Source of the DNA: Gadus chalcogrammus
Lineage: Eukaryota > Chordata > Actinopteri > Gadiformes > Gadidae
DNA length: 64,000 nucleotides
Reading direction: 5' to 3'
NCBI RefSeq assembly: GCF_026213295.1
Contig: NC_079427.1
Span: forward strand, 2,921,719-2,985,718
Part shown: positions 22,316 to 34,189 of the stretch, piece after piece
Layout of the letters: each line of letters opens with the position of its first letter
Numbering within the stretch: the first letter of the stretch is position 1
Made by a program: the position numbers and the translations under genes
Notes under the pieces: generated by a model
Told to the model about the DNA's origin: nothing
What the model saw: only the letters and a program-made list of their open reading frames with translations
Database searches by the model: none

Positions 22316-23519
22316 CCTATGAAGATCCTATTCGAACAATAAAAGTTGAAAACCACAGTTTGTGTTTTGGCTTGTTTTGCAAAACGGCGTTGGAAACACC
22401 AGGGTATTGGCTCGGGATATGTAGGCCTAATACTAATACACACAGGACAAAGAACAGTGTTGGCAATTTAACACTTATCTTGACTTCAACAAAGTTTACC
22501 AGAAAAACAATGCCAGACTGTGAAGGGGGTACGAAATGAAACGAGGTACTGAGCATCAGCCTTTTGAAGACGAGCAAGGGCTGCTGGTAGCATATGTTAT
22601 GCTGCATTAAAAAAAGAAGAAAAATACAAGCACCCAGAGGAGAATTGCATCTGCCAAATCCTGACCACCAGTAAATACTTGCGAAGGACCAATGTAGACT
22701 TCACTCGTTACATCATAAGAAAATTGTCCGCAAATAAAATCCCCTTCAGTTTAGGATAATCACACAGGTTATGCGAGAACATATTTATGTCAGGATAGGC
22801 CTACCGGGCTCCAAGTCGTCACATATCTCAATCAGACAAAACCCACTATAACCACATTGGCATAGCAATCGCACCGTGTGTAGCTGCTACTAGCTGCAAT
22901 CTATATATACAATGCATACTAACTGGAGCACCAACCAGAATCAGATCAAAATCGCTTAGGACCGTGGGTAACCTTTGGCCAGGTCATCACGATTCACGAG
23001 CAAACAGAACCAGCAGCAAAGTTTACGTAAACCAATTTCTTACCTTATGTGGCCCTCCACATGCAGGCTAGATGACGTATCCATATCGATATCCAGTGTC
23101 ACAAACATGCTTTTTATAGGAAGCAAAACGGCTATATTCTGAATAAAAATGTCAATTTTGGCTGTCTGTCTTGAAACTTCTCCAGTGCGTTCACACCAAA
23201 CGCAACGGGACGACAAGATCCCATACAAAGTGAACGTATAGAGGCGTATCGGGCGAATTTTTTTGATTTGTCGCGCCACACTTTCGCCGTGCACAGGCGA
23301 GCGCGTTCACGAGGATTTGTGGCGCGACAAATTTAAACTTTGACACGAATTTCGCGTGATGACAGCCAATCAGCGTTCAACAGCGTGGCCACTGAGTGAC
23401 ATGTGTAACGTAACAGCCAATCAGCGTTCAACCGTCAAACTCAGCGCAGTGCAGTCCGGGGTGTACTGCAGCATGGAGGAGAAAGTGATTGTTGCCGTTT
23501 GCGACTCTCGGAGCTCTAT

Positions 23520-23987
23520 ATATTTAAGCAATAGATCACGCCAGGCTGTGGTATGTGCTCATTATACCACTGTTAAGGGGCGTTGTCCGGCCCCGACGCG
23601 CAGCGGAGGGCCGGCGACCCCCTTCACAGTGGTATAATGAGCACATGCCACTGACTGAAGTGATCTATTGCTTTTATACAACGGTTACTGTTATGGCGAA
23701 ACGAAAGTCATAGACACACTACATTTAAAAAGAAACCAAGAAAGTCAAAGTAGCCGTTTTATTAAAGACTACCAAAAAGTAGTCCCTCCTGGCTGCCTTC
23801 AAAATGCACGACGGTCGCTATGCAACACACTTTAGCGTCCCTCCGAGAGAACGGTTGTAACGGTTTCCACTTCAAGGCGCAGAGTGATACTTTCACAAAA
23901 TGATCGGGCGTCATAGCAGTTACGTATACGCTTATTATACAACAGTTAGGAACCAATCAGATCGCTGGATTTAGGCCCCCCGTTGTA
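23520..23987. mobile_element. Insertion with long internal palindrome
   Basis: Present in copy A and absent from copy B. AAGCAATAGATCAC at 23526 and GTGATCTATTGCTT at about 23660 are the outer arms; TGTGCTCATTATACCACTGT and ACAGTGGTATAATGAGCACA are the inner arms. MITE-like. Exact ends approximate. Confidence 0.65.
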
Positions 23988-24404
23988 TAAAATAGTATAT
24001 AATATAATATAATTGTATATATAATATCACAGCCAAAAGCTCTGTGTGCCTCCGGATGGCCGTAGCGCGGGGAGCTCATAGGGATTGGGCTTCTCGGGAG
24101 TCGGGGTTTGTTTACCGGCGTTGCTATGGGTTCCGGTCTTGTGTGTTCCAACGATTTATTAGGTAGGCCTATCTAATAAATGATGTCTTCGAGCGCGCCT
24201 ATCGCATGATTTTAGACTCGACGATTTCGGTTTAGTATGTGGGGATTTTTTCAGTCGCAATTGGTTTGCACATTTTTAAAACTGGTGGGGACAAAATTCG
24301 TATTTCAAATAGTGGGGGGGACATGTCCCCCCCGTCCCCCCCCGTAATCGACACCTATGCCCAAGATCTACTTTTCAAGTAGCCAACCTCCCGAGATCTA
24401 CCAG

Positions 24405-25296
24405 CCCAGGCCCGTCGCTATGGGCGGGCCATAGGGGGCCGGGCCCGCCCCCCACAATGATTGTGCCCCCCCACTTGAGGCACGTCTCAAAAACAAACAA
24501 AAAAAAACACCTTTTATTTTATATTATTATTTATATTATTAACGCTCCGTTCACTTGCATGGGCCCTTCACAACTTAGGTATAATTGACCGCTGTCAAGG
24601 TAAACAAAGGATTTTTTGCCTCTAATGGCGTCTTTGGTACCGCTCCGCAAGAAGTCCGGTAACTTGTCAACCCCAGCGTCTTCGGTTGCTAAGCGACGTC
24701 AACGTCTTTGGCGGACTATTAAATCTGCCGATCTAGGCTACGTAGGCCTACGTAACTACGTCCATTTAGCCGCTAACAGTTACCGCGCATTTTGAAGTGA
24801 AGCTGGATGAGTTTTCGCTAGCTTACTTTCATTTCTAGTTCATCATCATGGATATTCGTAAGTGGTTGAAAAGCCCACCAACAGTCTAATTAATCAGTCA
24901 GATAATTAGCTGGACCCATCAAAGGTAACCACACCTCTCCTGCTATTAGCTGGAACTGATGTGGCTGAATCTGAATATACTGTGGCTTGTGAGTTAAGAA
25001 AATTAATGACACCCCGAAGACGGAAAATGGACAATAGCAAACATCCTTAGCACATTCAACTGTGCACTCCAGGCTATGCCGGCTGTTCTCACAGCCTACA
25101 CCCTTGCCCTAACTTTAGGTGCTTGCACAGTAATGTGTGAAAAGTCATTTTCCAAGCTGAAAAACGTCTTCTCAGAGCATCGGCGCAGTACTGAGTGGAA
25201 GGATATGTTGATGAGGAGGTTCAGCTCGGAGAAACGCCGCCTCCCGCTAAGGACAGGGAGGGAGGGAGGACAGCGCTGAATCCACTCAAAGTAAGC

Positions 25297-25358
<62 letters not shown>

Positions 25359-25500
25359 AACCAGCCTAGTGTCAACATTGCAAACCTACCTTCAAGGGGG
25401 GGGTTGTATCGTTAACCTACGGACTTCAGTGGGGGTTTCATTCCGTCTGCGCACGGCACCTTCTCAACAATAATCAATAATCTTCCTCCCATTCAGGGTG
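24405..25500 (+). mobile_element. hAT element remnant (ZMYM/TTF-type)
   Basis: CAGGCCCGTCGCTATGGGCG near 24407 looks like a terminal repeat. ATG at 24848 gives MDIRKWLKSPPTV then a stop, like the start of TTF-type hAT transposases. The C-terminal dimerisation piece follows at about 25060-25270 (LTAYTLALTLGACTVMCEKS, FSKLKNVFSEHRRS). The middle is deleted. A (GT)n tract follows at 25301-25357. Confidence 0.65.
25301..25357. repeat. (GT)n microsatellite
   Basis: About 28 GT units. Confidence 0.95.
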
Positions 25501-26081
25501 AAAATGGTAGGTGTTCTGCCCCTGCTTCTTTGTGTGTGTGTGTGGCGCGAACTAGCCTGGTACATCAGCTCGGCAGATAGCTAACAGTTTTCCCTCATAA
25601 AGAGTGAAGCAGCTTGTTTCCTTTCCAAACTTTACTTAGGAAGCACTGTAAAACTGGACAGATACAAAATACATCTTTCAGTATCTCATACAGACGTTGA
25701 AGAACAATATTCATATATTGTCCGTTTAAAACGTTTCATAACAAACATTAACATATGCGTTAGCTTAGGGCTAACGTCTATTGGAAATTACATTAAGATG
25801 CTCGCGATTAGCATAAAGGATCAAAATATACATTCTGAACGAATTTAATTCCATGTCAAGATAGCTGTATGACATCTACTTACAGGCAAACGTGTTTTCT
25901 AGCCAACCAATACGAAAAAGAAAAAATACATGACTCTTGTTTCACCATGCATCGTCGAACTACGGCAAGACTACTAGTACAAAAACATTGCGTTAAAAGT
26001 TGACCACTACGGGTCTCCCTTTCATCAAATAAACATCAGAACAGCACAACAACAATAGGCCATTTTCTCGCTAGTGGCCAG

Positions 26082-27313
26082 GGGCCTCATGTACTAAGGT
26101 TGCGTACGCACAAAAACGTGGCGTACGTCCTTTTCCACGCTCACGTTCAGATGTACAAAACGTGAAATGACCGTAAAAATGTGCGGTCCCCACGCCAGCT
26201 CCAGAGCTGTCGTACGCACGTTTCTACAGCTATTGTTCCTTTGGCGAAACTTAGAGGTGACGCTGGGAAACTGGGAAAAAAGGTGAAAACAATGACTCAG
26301 AGTGATTTGCACATCAGAGACACACTAATGAACAATTTACACACCTTGCAATTATATGGGTGGCTATAAAAGCATGCGCAATGGATGAAGAAAATTGTTT
26401 TAAAAATGGCTGCGTTAGCGTTGTTAGAGGACATCGCAAATGGTCAAATCCGAAGGGCGCTGGAGACGCCGGGGCCGACGGAGCAATCCGTGCCCTCTCC
26501 GTGCTTGTCTATTCAAAAATAAAAAATTTAAGTTAATAAACACGAGTCAAAGTCTTTAATATCCTGGCATCTTTACGCACGACTTATGTGTATTGCAAGC
26601 AGCCAATTGTATGACCAGTATAATTACAGCATTTATGACTTCAGCATATTTACCTTGGGGATGATCGGCGTCCCCTTCATGGGCTCCCACCACTCCGGTG
26701 AGAGCTGTGTCACCGATCAAAGCGGCCACTCCCAAATCGAAGGGGGAGAGTGCCCCCACTCCCGTCCCCCCACCTGTTGCGGTCACGCTTCGGCGGTGGG
26801 CAGAAACCCTCCGCTTCACCTCCACCTTGAGGTCTGACCACTTTTTTTTAATTTCAGAGTGTGTGCGCTGCTGAGACCCCACTGCATTGACGGCCTCGCA
26901 AACACACTCCCACTCACTTCTCTTTTGTTTTGCATGTTGACAGGGTTCCAATAGCATATGCTTGCGCATTTCTACCTCGTGGAGCAAAATCTCGAGCTCA
27001 GACTCCGTGAAGTTTCGTTTTTTGCCTCTGTTCATGGTGCCAGGTGATCGGATTAAGAGGTGAATCTCAGGTCCAGAGGCCTATTTAAATGAAATTGCAT
27101 ATTTAAATGAGGGCGTGGACAGGGAGGAGTTTGGCACCTCGGCATGTGCGCTCAATTCCACGTTGATCGAGATGTACAAAAGAAACATGCTTGGATCCAT
27201 GCGTTCGCACACTTTGATACATCTGAATTTATTTGTGCGTAAGACAGTTTCTGGGTTTTGGTGTACGCCAAGTTTCAGTATGAAATCAACGCAAGTCTTA
27301 GTACATGAGGCCC
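26082..27313 (-). mobile_element. PIF-Harbinger element with Myb-like ORF
   Basis: Terminal repeats GGGCCTCATGTACTAAG / CTTAGTACATGAGGCCC, with GCGTACGC motifs inside both ends and target duplication CAG (26079-26081 and 27314-27316). Carries the Myb-like ORF on the - strand but no DDE nuclease. Confidence 0.85.
26556..27035 (-). CDS. Myb/SANT-like protein of a Harbinger transposon
   Basis: A 159-codon frame starting MNRGKKRNFTESELEILLHE. Residues 8-85 form a Myb/SANT-like domain with SEWECVCEAVNAVG and EIKKKWSDLKVEVKRR, as in Harbinger Myb-like proteins and NAIF1. In active elements this protein helps transposase enter the nucleus and bind the ends. Then a Gly/Ala-rich tail. The element lacks a nuclease gene, so the ORF is probably a leftover or acts in trans. 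Confidence 0.75.
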   Translation of the reverse strand: MNRGKKRNFTESELEILLHEVEMRKHMLLEPCQHAKQKRSEWECVCEAVNAVGSQQRTHSEIKKKWSDLKVEVKRRVSAHRRSVTATGGGTGVGALSPFDLGVAALIGDTALTGVVGAHEGDADHPQGKYAEVINAVIILVIQLAACNTHKSCVKMPGY

Positions 27314-27316
27314 CAG

Positions 27317-28300
27317 GGGTCTCATTTATAACCGTTGCGTATGCACAAAACGGGGCTGAAAGTTGCGTACGTGACTTTTCACGCCAAGGTTGTGATCTAT
27401 AAAAAACCAACTTGACGGGAAAATGTGCGCAGCCCTAAGCAAACTCTGACCCATGCGTACGCATGGTTTGGAGGAAAAGGAGAATTGGCGACACAGACGG
27501 TGTGGTGGTGAACTGAAGTCAGACCGAAGAATTGCAGAGTGAGAAGAACGATTATGTTTTATCATCGCCCTTCATCAATTTAATTTCAACCCGTATCATG
27601 CGTTAAATCCTAATCAGAATAATTTAAGTCGACTGCGTTATTTCTCAGTTATAACTCCAGAAATATCTCCTTAGAATAGAAATAAAAAGAAATTCTCTAT
27701 ATTTAATCCCGTCACTCCATACTGTCCACTGACGGCGCGACTGCATGGAATAAAGCATCTGTCCAACATTTGTCAATAACATAATATTTTTATGTGACAC
27801 TGTAAACACATGATCAAACGTCAATTAAATCCCAAGTGTGAAAAACCAAGCCACACTCATCACAATCGTTGTCCGTTACTCTTGATGCTTTTCATGACAA
27901 ATCAGGCATTATAAAGGGGTTATGTTCAAGAACATTTTACGTGGGTAATTACAAACTGATTATCCAAGGCGTTCTCTTCAGTCTTATTACCGTAACCCTA
28001 TAAATACAGAGGTGAGCGCCGTGGTAATGCTGCACCATATGGCACTTCTGGCGGACCATGCAGGATTCGGAGGGAGAGGGTATTTAGGGACCATAACGAT
28101 TTATTGGTAGGCTACATAAAAATATGTAACTCTATGTCAGACCACTTATTTTTTTATTCTGGGACTGTGCGCTCCGTGCTACTGACAGAGTTCACTGCTG
28201 CAGCAACATGTTGCCACTCACTCTGCTTTTTGTTGTTGGCGATTCCAATCCGGTGACCGCCGAACAAAACTACAACAACTCAATCTGAAATGAAATTGTG
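27317..28300 (-). mobile_element. Second Harbinger-like element, abutting the first
   Basis: Starts GGGTCTCATTTATAACCG directly after the CAG that ends the first element. GCGTACG motifs follow. A decayed Myb-like stretch on the - strand at about 28145-28270 reads KQSEWQHVAAAVNSVSSTER, then a stop. The right terminus was not found. Confidence 0.55.
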
Positions 28301-30640
28301 CATACTGTAAAAATGAAGGAAAATGCATAAATAAGAGAGAAGCTTGCATCATGATTCATCTTAATGGCAAGAGAAACATCATCACCTAGCCAGATGCTTG
28401 CAACTCAGCAGCTAGGCCAGCTACCCAGCCAATTCTAGAGCTTTCTCATTTAGCACTAGACTTGTTGTAAACACCATACTCTGATGTCTCCATACCCAAA
28501 GATAGACGAAATCCAATAAATGCAGAACTACACTGTAACAACCTGCGCATTGAATAGCAAATTACTAAATGTGTTTGAAATAGTTTGAAACTATGGGTAA
28601 GCCTGGGTAGCCTACTACCAATATTCTTCCATAACTGCTGCTGCTAGCTTTTTCTCCTAGTGAAAGTCAAAGTCAAATGTATTTGAATATACAGTCAGTG
28701 CGTTTACATGCAGAGTCATTGTCGGATATAAAAATCGAATTAGACCTCAACCGGACTTTTTCGCGTTCTGCACGAAAAAAGTCGGACACTCGTGCTGTGG
28801 GACTCGATTCAATAAATAAAAGTATGTGAGCATGAGCACGAAATCGCATGAAACCGGTTTGTTCAAGCAGCAGAGTTTTCAATGGAAAATGGCCCGTGTA
28901 ATGTCGGTGGCCTAGCACTAGCGATTAATCAGTGCTAACGTCACGACCATGCTAACAGGAATTTGGGGAAACACTGAAGATAGGAGGACGTTAATAAACG
29001 TAAAAAGAGTAAAAGAGTCATTGGCTATATTTTAATCAACCTACCTCCTCCTGGTGGATCTCGACGGCCAGCCACCAAAATTCTGTCTGGTTTGGTAACG
29101 GGGTCCTCCGGCAGAACAAGAAGCGCCAGGGCCTGGAGTTTGACCCCTGAATAGTTGGGCCTGGTTTAATTGACGAGAGATGGTGGACAATGTCTCAACA
29201 GTTCCTAAATGTTGTTAAGTAGACCCACAGCTTCTGTGAGTCTCTCTCTATCCATCGCGAGTGCAAAAGTGGCGCAGTATTTTGACCGCCAGAACAGAAG
29301 CTGCCGCTTCTTCTGTCAGCCAATCAGGAATAATAAAAAGTTATTTGTATCTCTTTGCTGTTAAAGGTAGCCTAGCTTGTGTTACTATAACGCCTATTGG
29401 GAATAGGTAGCTTAGCACATAGATTTTTGTGAATTGTGCTCTGTGTTTTCGCTTGTTCGAGTGAGTTTGTTGCTCACTGAGTTTTAGAGTTTTATTGCGA
29501 CTCCTTCTGAAGAGTTGAGTTCATTTGCAAAAAAATTAATGGGCTGCCGTGCGTCATTCTCCATTTGCGTTTCACAGCAGAAACCGCCAAACATCCTTGC
29601 CGTTTCTGAACACAACCCGATAAATCCATTCAGCGAAACAGCAAGCCATATTCAGGTCAGGTGACACGGCTGTTCAAAGGAAGACGAGCCATCTGTTATG
29701 AAAGCAATGATGCATTGTGCCAAAGAGAAATTTCCCCACATGGACAATAAAGTTTAACCTAAACCTAAACCCTCTGAGAGGCATTTCGGCAAATGTAACT
29801 TAAAAAAAGGAATCTAAGATGGATAATTTTAGCGAAACGGATTAACCTGTAATGTTATCCCGATACGGGTGTAAACAGAAGAGAGATGCTGAAACGTATT
29901 GCCGTAACGTTGCAAAGTTATAGCGGTGAGGGAAAAGCTCCCTACATTGCTTGTTATCACGTCAACGCAGAAAAATGTTGCACTGTCTACGGAGGTGTTG
30001 GCAATGATAAACCGAGTGTTATATTCCACAACAGTAAAAGAAAAACAAAATGCCACTCTGTTGTCTTGCATGTATACCACGCCAGTTAAACTACTAGGTG
30101 AACCAGCGGTTAATCAGACAGGCAATCTGCAACCTCTATGAGGATGTCCGTCAGCAGACAGGACCTTAAGGAATGCAGTGATCAGGGGTGATTGCGACAC
30201 ACCAAGGAATGCAGTGATAAGGAGTGATTGTGACAGACTAAAATAATTAAAAGATATTGACTCGCACGTAATACTATTTTGAGACTGAATACTGACTTAA
30301 ACTGAACACCGTAAAACAATAATCGGAATACTTTGATACTATTACTGCGATTACCTGCACTTTATTTACTTGTTTTAATGTATCTCTCAAAAAATCACTT
30401 AAAGCCCATACATGGTTTTGTGTATCTCTGAAGCATGACGTGGAGTTATCTGCTTTTGCGAAAAAATGGCTTTTGGAGACATCTGCTTTTGCCCAAAAAA
30501 AATACTTTTAACGTAAACAAAAACACACACACATTTTCAATAAAGTTACATTTTGTAAGTAAGCTTTATTCTTGAGTTGTTTTTACTTAATCAAAGCGAC
30601 CCAACTGCAGTCCAATTTCTTGTAATGCACGATAAAAAAA
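28300..30640. other. No recognised gene
   Basis: Short open frames only. GTGCGTTTACATGCAGAGTC near 28697 may be a MITE end. Nothing else identified. Confidence 0.4.
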
Positions 30641-30678
30641 CATGAGTTATCTGTTTTTCCAAATGAACTCCTCGGCTG

Positions 30679-31443
30679 TTGTCTGGCCTCACCAAATCAC
30701 AACTCTGCACAGTGGCTACGCACTATGACTTGGTGATAACAGCGCAAGAGAAGAATATAAAAGTGACTTTGTTCCTAGAGCTTTGCAGACTCGAGCACAA
30801 GCGAATGGAGCATGCTTGGAGAGCGACCCGAGAGCATGCTTTGTCATTGAAGCAGCTTGAACTCGAGTTGTGTGGTGTTGACGTGTGTAAAAAATATGCG
30901 TCTTGGTCCACCCTTCTCTGAGAAGGAGGTGGATAATATTTCACCAATTTCTAATGGGTAGCAACCACCCATAGTTGGCCGAAAGAGATTTGGCCGTCAT
31001 TGCTTCAGTGTGTGTTTACTGGTAAGGCCCAGGAGGTGTTGTCCGCTCTAAGCATGGACCAAGCAGCTCAGTATGACGTAGTCAAATACCGCATACTGCA
31101 TGCCTACGTGCTGGTCATTGAGGCTTATCGCCAGGAGTTCAGGAATGCTAAGAACCAAGATCAGCATCCTTTTGTTGAGTTTGCACGCGAGAAAGATCGC
31201 CTGTTTGATAGGTGGTGCAGTGCACAGAAAGTTCAAAGCAGGGAAGACATAAGACGACTTGTTCTCTTGAAGGACTTCAAGAACTGTCTCCCTGAAGCTT
31301 TCACTGTGTACCTGAACGAACAGGAGGTGCAAAAGTTGGATGGGGCTTTCATTTTTGCAGATAATTTTGTGCTTATGCATAAGCGTGTTCCTAGTAGCGG
31401 TTGGATAATGGTTCAGAATGAGAGAGGAAACTTTTGTAAGTGA
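30679..31443 (+). pseudogene. Gag remnant of a Ty3/gypsy-like element
   Basis: Two open frames. The second reads LQCVFTGKAQEVLSALS, YDVVKYRILHAYVLVIEAYR, FVEFAREKDRLFDRWCSA and LLKDFKNCLPEAFTVYLNEQ. This is the SCAN-like capsid region found in a group of fish gypsy elements. The first frame (30679-30921) fits an N-terminal gag part (LFLELCRLEHKRMEHAW). Frames are broken, and no protease, RT or LTR is seen nearby. Confidence 0.7.
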
Positions 31444-31449
31444 TGAAAA

Positions 31450-32050
31450 ATGAGGCAAAGATTAAATCGTAATTACCTGGATAGAAGCAAGAGATCAAGT
31501 TATAGCAAAGCAGATATGAGGAGAAATATCAGAGCCCCATGGAGACAGTCCACCATATCCTAAAGCATTGAAAGACGAATCATACAAGACAGATATGGTC
31601 AAATCAGGGCCTCCAATCTGTGCACCTGAACAAGAAGCAACTGGTAAGAGATAACGATCTCTGACTAAAAACCAGTTCAGTGGCTTCTATAACAAAAAAA
31701 TTGGGCCTGTGGCATTAGAGCAATAAAGAAGCCATTACCTTTTCTAATAAGATGGGGAAAGCTCATCCAGGATCCATCATCGAGTGGCAGTAATCCAGTT
31801 CAAGCCCTGCTTAGAATGTCATGAAGAGTCTGTGCTGAGACTTGAAAAAAGCTGAAGTGAAGTCCATGCAACTTGATTTGCCAATTTGCAGAGAACTATG
31901 AGTCACAAAAAACATTTCACCCAACGTTTCCGTCAGAATAAAGTCACTTTAGACTGCAAAGATTGCGTGACAATGTGCTGTTGCAGGTTTTCTGCAACAT
32001 GCTAGAGATTGAAGCGTAGACAGGCATGAAGTCGCCTGCATCGTCATCAA
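31450..32050. other. No recognised gene
   Basis: Probably decayed retroelement sequence following the gag remnant. No frame of note. Confidence 0.35.
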
Positions 32051-32054
32051 GGGC

Positions 32055-33750
32055 GTCAGTTTGTTTTTAGAAGTGGTGGTAATAAAAATGGGCAATAAGC
32101 TTGAGTGTGGTTTCAAAAGTGCTGGGTACCCTCATGTAAGCTATTCATCCATTCAACTCTGCATTACAAAATGCTCAACAGTGTATTGTCAGGTGTTGAA
32201 AAACCTATTCGAACAATAAAAGTTGAAAACCACTGTTTGTGTTTTGGCTTTTTTTGCAAAACGGCGTTGGGAACACCAGGGTATTGGCTCGGGATACGTA
32301 ATACTAATACACACAGGACAAAGAACAGTGTGTGCAATTTAACACTTATATTGACATCAACAAAGTTTACCAGACAAACAATGCCAGACTGTAAAGGGGG
32401 TACGAAATGAAACGAGGTACTGAGCATGAGCCTTTTGAAGACGAGCAAGGGCTGCTGGTAGCATATGTTATGCTGCATTAAAAAAAGAAGAAAAAAACAA
32501 GCGCCCAGAGGAGAATTGCATCTGCCAAATCCTGACCACCAGTAAACACTTGCGAAGAATCAATGTAGACTTCACTCGTTACAACATCATAAGCAAATTG
32601 CCCGCAAATAAAATCCCCTACAGTTTAGGATAATCACACAGGTTATGCGAGAAGATATTTATGTCAGGATAGGCCTACCAGGCTCCAAGTCGTCACATAT
32701 CTCAAATCAGACAAAACAACTATAACCACATTGGCATAGCAATCGCACCGTGTGTAGCTGCTACTGGCTGCAATCTATATAAACAATGCATACTAGCTGG
32801 AGCACCAACCAGAATCGGATCACAATCGCTTAGGACCGTGGGTAACCTTTGGCCAGGTCATCACGAGCAAACAGAACCAGCAGCAAAGTTTACGTAAACC
32901 AATTTCTTACCTTATGTGGCCCTCCACATGCAGGCTAGATGATGTATCCATATCGTTATCCAGTGTCACAAACATACTTTTATAGGAAGCAAAAGGGCCG
33001 ACTATTTCCTGAAAAAAAATTCAATTTTGGATGTCTGTCTTGAAACTTCTCCAGTGCGTTCACACCAAACGCAACGGGGCGACAAGATCCCATACAAAGT
33101 GAACGTATAGACGCGTATCGGGCGAATTTTTTGGATTTGTCGCGACAAATACGCTCGAGTTGAAAGATTTCAACTTTGACACGAATTTCGCGTGATGACA
33201 GCCAATTAGCGTTCAACAGCGTGGCCACTGAGTGACATGTGTAACATAACAGCCAATCAGCGTTCAACCGTCAAACTCAGTGCAGTGCAGTCCGGGGTGA
33301 ACTGCAGCATGGAGGAGAAAGTGATTGTTGCCGTTTGCGACTCTCGGAGCTCTTTATATAATAGTATATAATATAATATAATTGTATATATAATATAATA
33401 TAATGGTAATATCACGGCCAAAAGCTCTGTGCGCCTCCGGATGGCCGTAGCGCGGGGAGCTCATAGGGATTGGGCTTCTCGGGAGTTGGGGTTTGTTTAC
33501 CGGCGTTGCTATAGGTTCCGGTCTTTTGTGTTCCAACGGTTTATTAGGTAGGTAGGCCTATCTAATAAATGATGTCTTCGTGCGCGCCTATTGCATGATT
33601 TTAGACTTGACGATTTCGGTTGAGTATTTGGGGATTTTTTCAGTCGCATTCGGTTTGCATATCTTTAAAAGTGGTGGGGACAAAATTCGTATTTCAAATA
33701 GTGGGGGGGACATGTCCCCCCGTCCCCCCCGTAATCGACGCTTATGACCA
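32055..33750 (+). repeat. Long duplicated repeat, copy B
   Basis: Second copy, same orientation, lacking both insertions of copy A. Opposite-strand open frames (about 32164-32478 and 33354-33536) recur in copy A and are repeat-borne. Confidence 0.75.
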
Positions 33751-34189
33751 TCATCGATCACTTGGAATGGGTGCATTTGTTTTGTGACACCAGGGAAAAA
33801 CAGGTTGAGTCGCTGAAGCAAAACAGTTGATATTCCTCTGTGGTCGCATAACAAGAGCACAACGAGTCAGTAGAGCCAACGATATCTCGAGTGTCATAAT
33901 ACCGATATGAGGATGAAAATTTAAATCAGGTTGCTGTCGGGCGCTTCTTCCCAAGGCACGCCGTGCTTCGAGTGGAACTACAAGCTGCTGCCGCTTCAGT
34001 TGTCTAATACTGTTGGCTCTGCGCTCTCGTTCTTCAGTAGGCAGCGGGCTACAGATCGCCCCAGCATCACACCAAACGTAGGCAAAGGGACATCGGATCG
34101 CCCCAAATTGGTGCCCTAATAAATGCGGCTCTTTACCATCTTTATCACTAGCTGCCCAGCACAGGACCGGCCAGGGCGGAAGCCAGCTT

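Larger units (their letters stand above)
21443..24360 (+). repeat. Long duplicated repeat, copy A (with two insertions)
   Basis: Matches 32055-33750 over most of its length (GGTTTTG-rich AAACGGCGTTGG, GAGGAGAATTGCATCTGCC, CTCATAGGGATTGGGCTTCT). Copy A has an extra block at about 21590-22315 and another at about 23520-23987. The ends are rich in G/C runs (GGGGGGGACATGTCCCCCC). Probably a DNA transposon, class uncertain. Confidence 0.75.

Noticed and set aside
22132..22607. - strand frames (MQHNICYQQPLLVF...), repeated at 32164-32478
   Set aside because: Both lie in the long duplicated repeat; no domain, no splice support.
23957..24151. - strand frame with TPVNKPRLPRSPIP, repeated at 33354-33536
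   Set aside because: Carried by the same repeat in both places; not a host gene by any other sign.
26586..26837. + strand frame of 83 codons
   Set aside because: Antisense to the Myb-like ORF of the Harbinger element.
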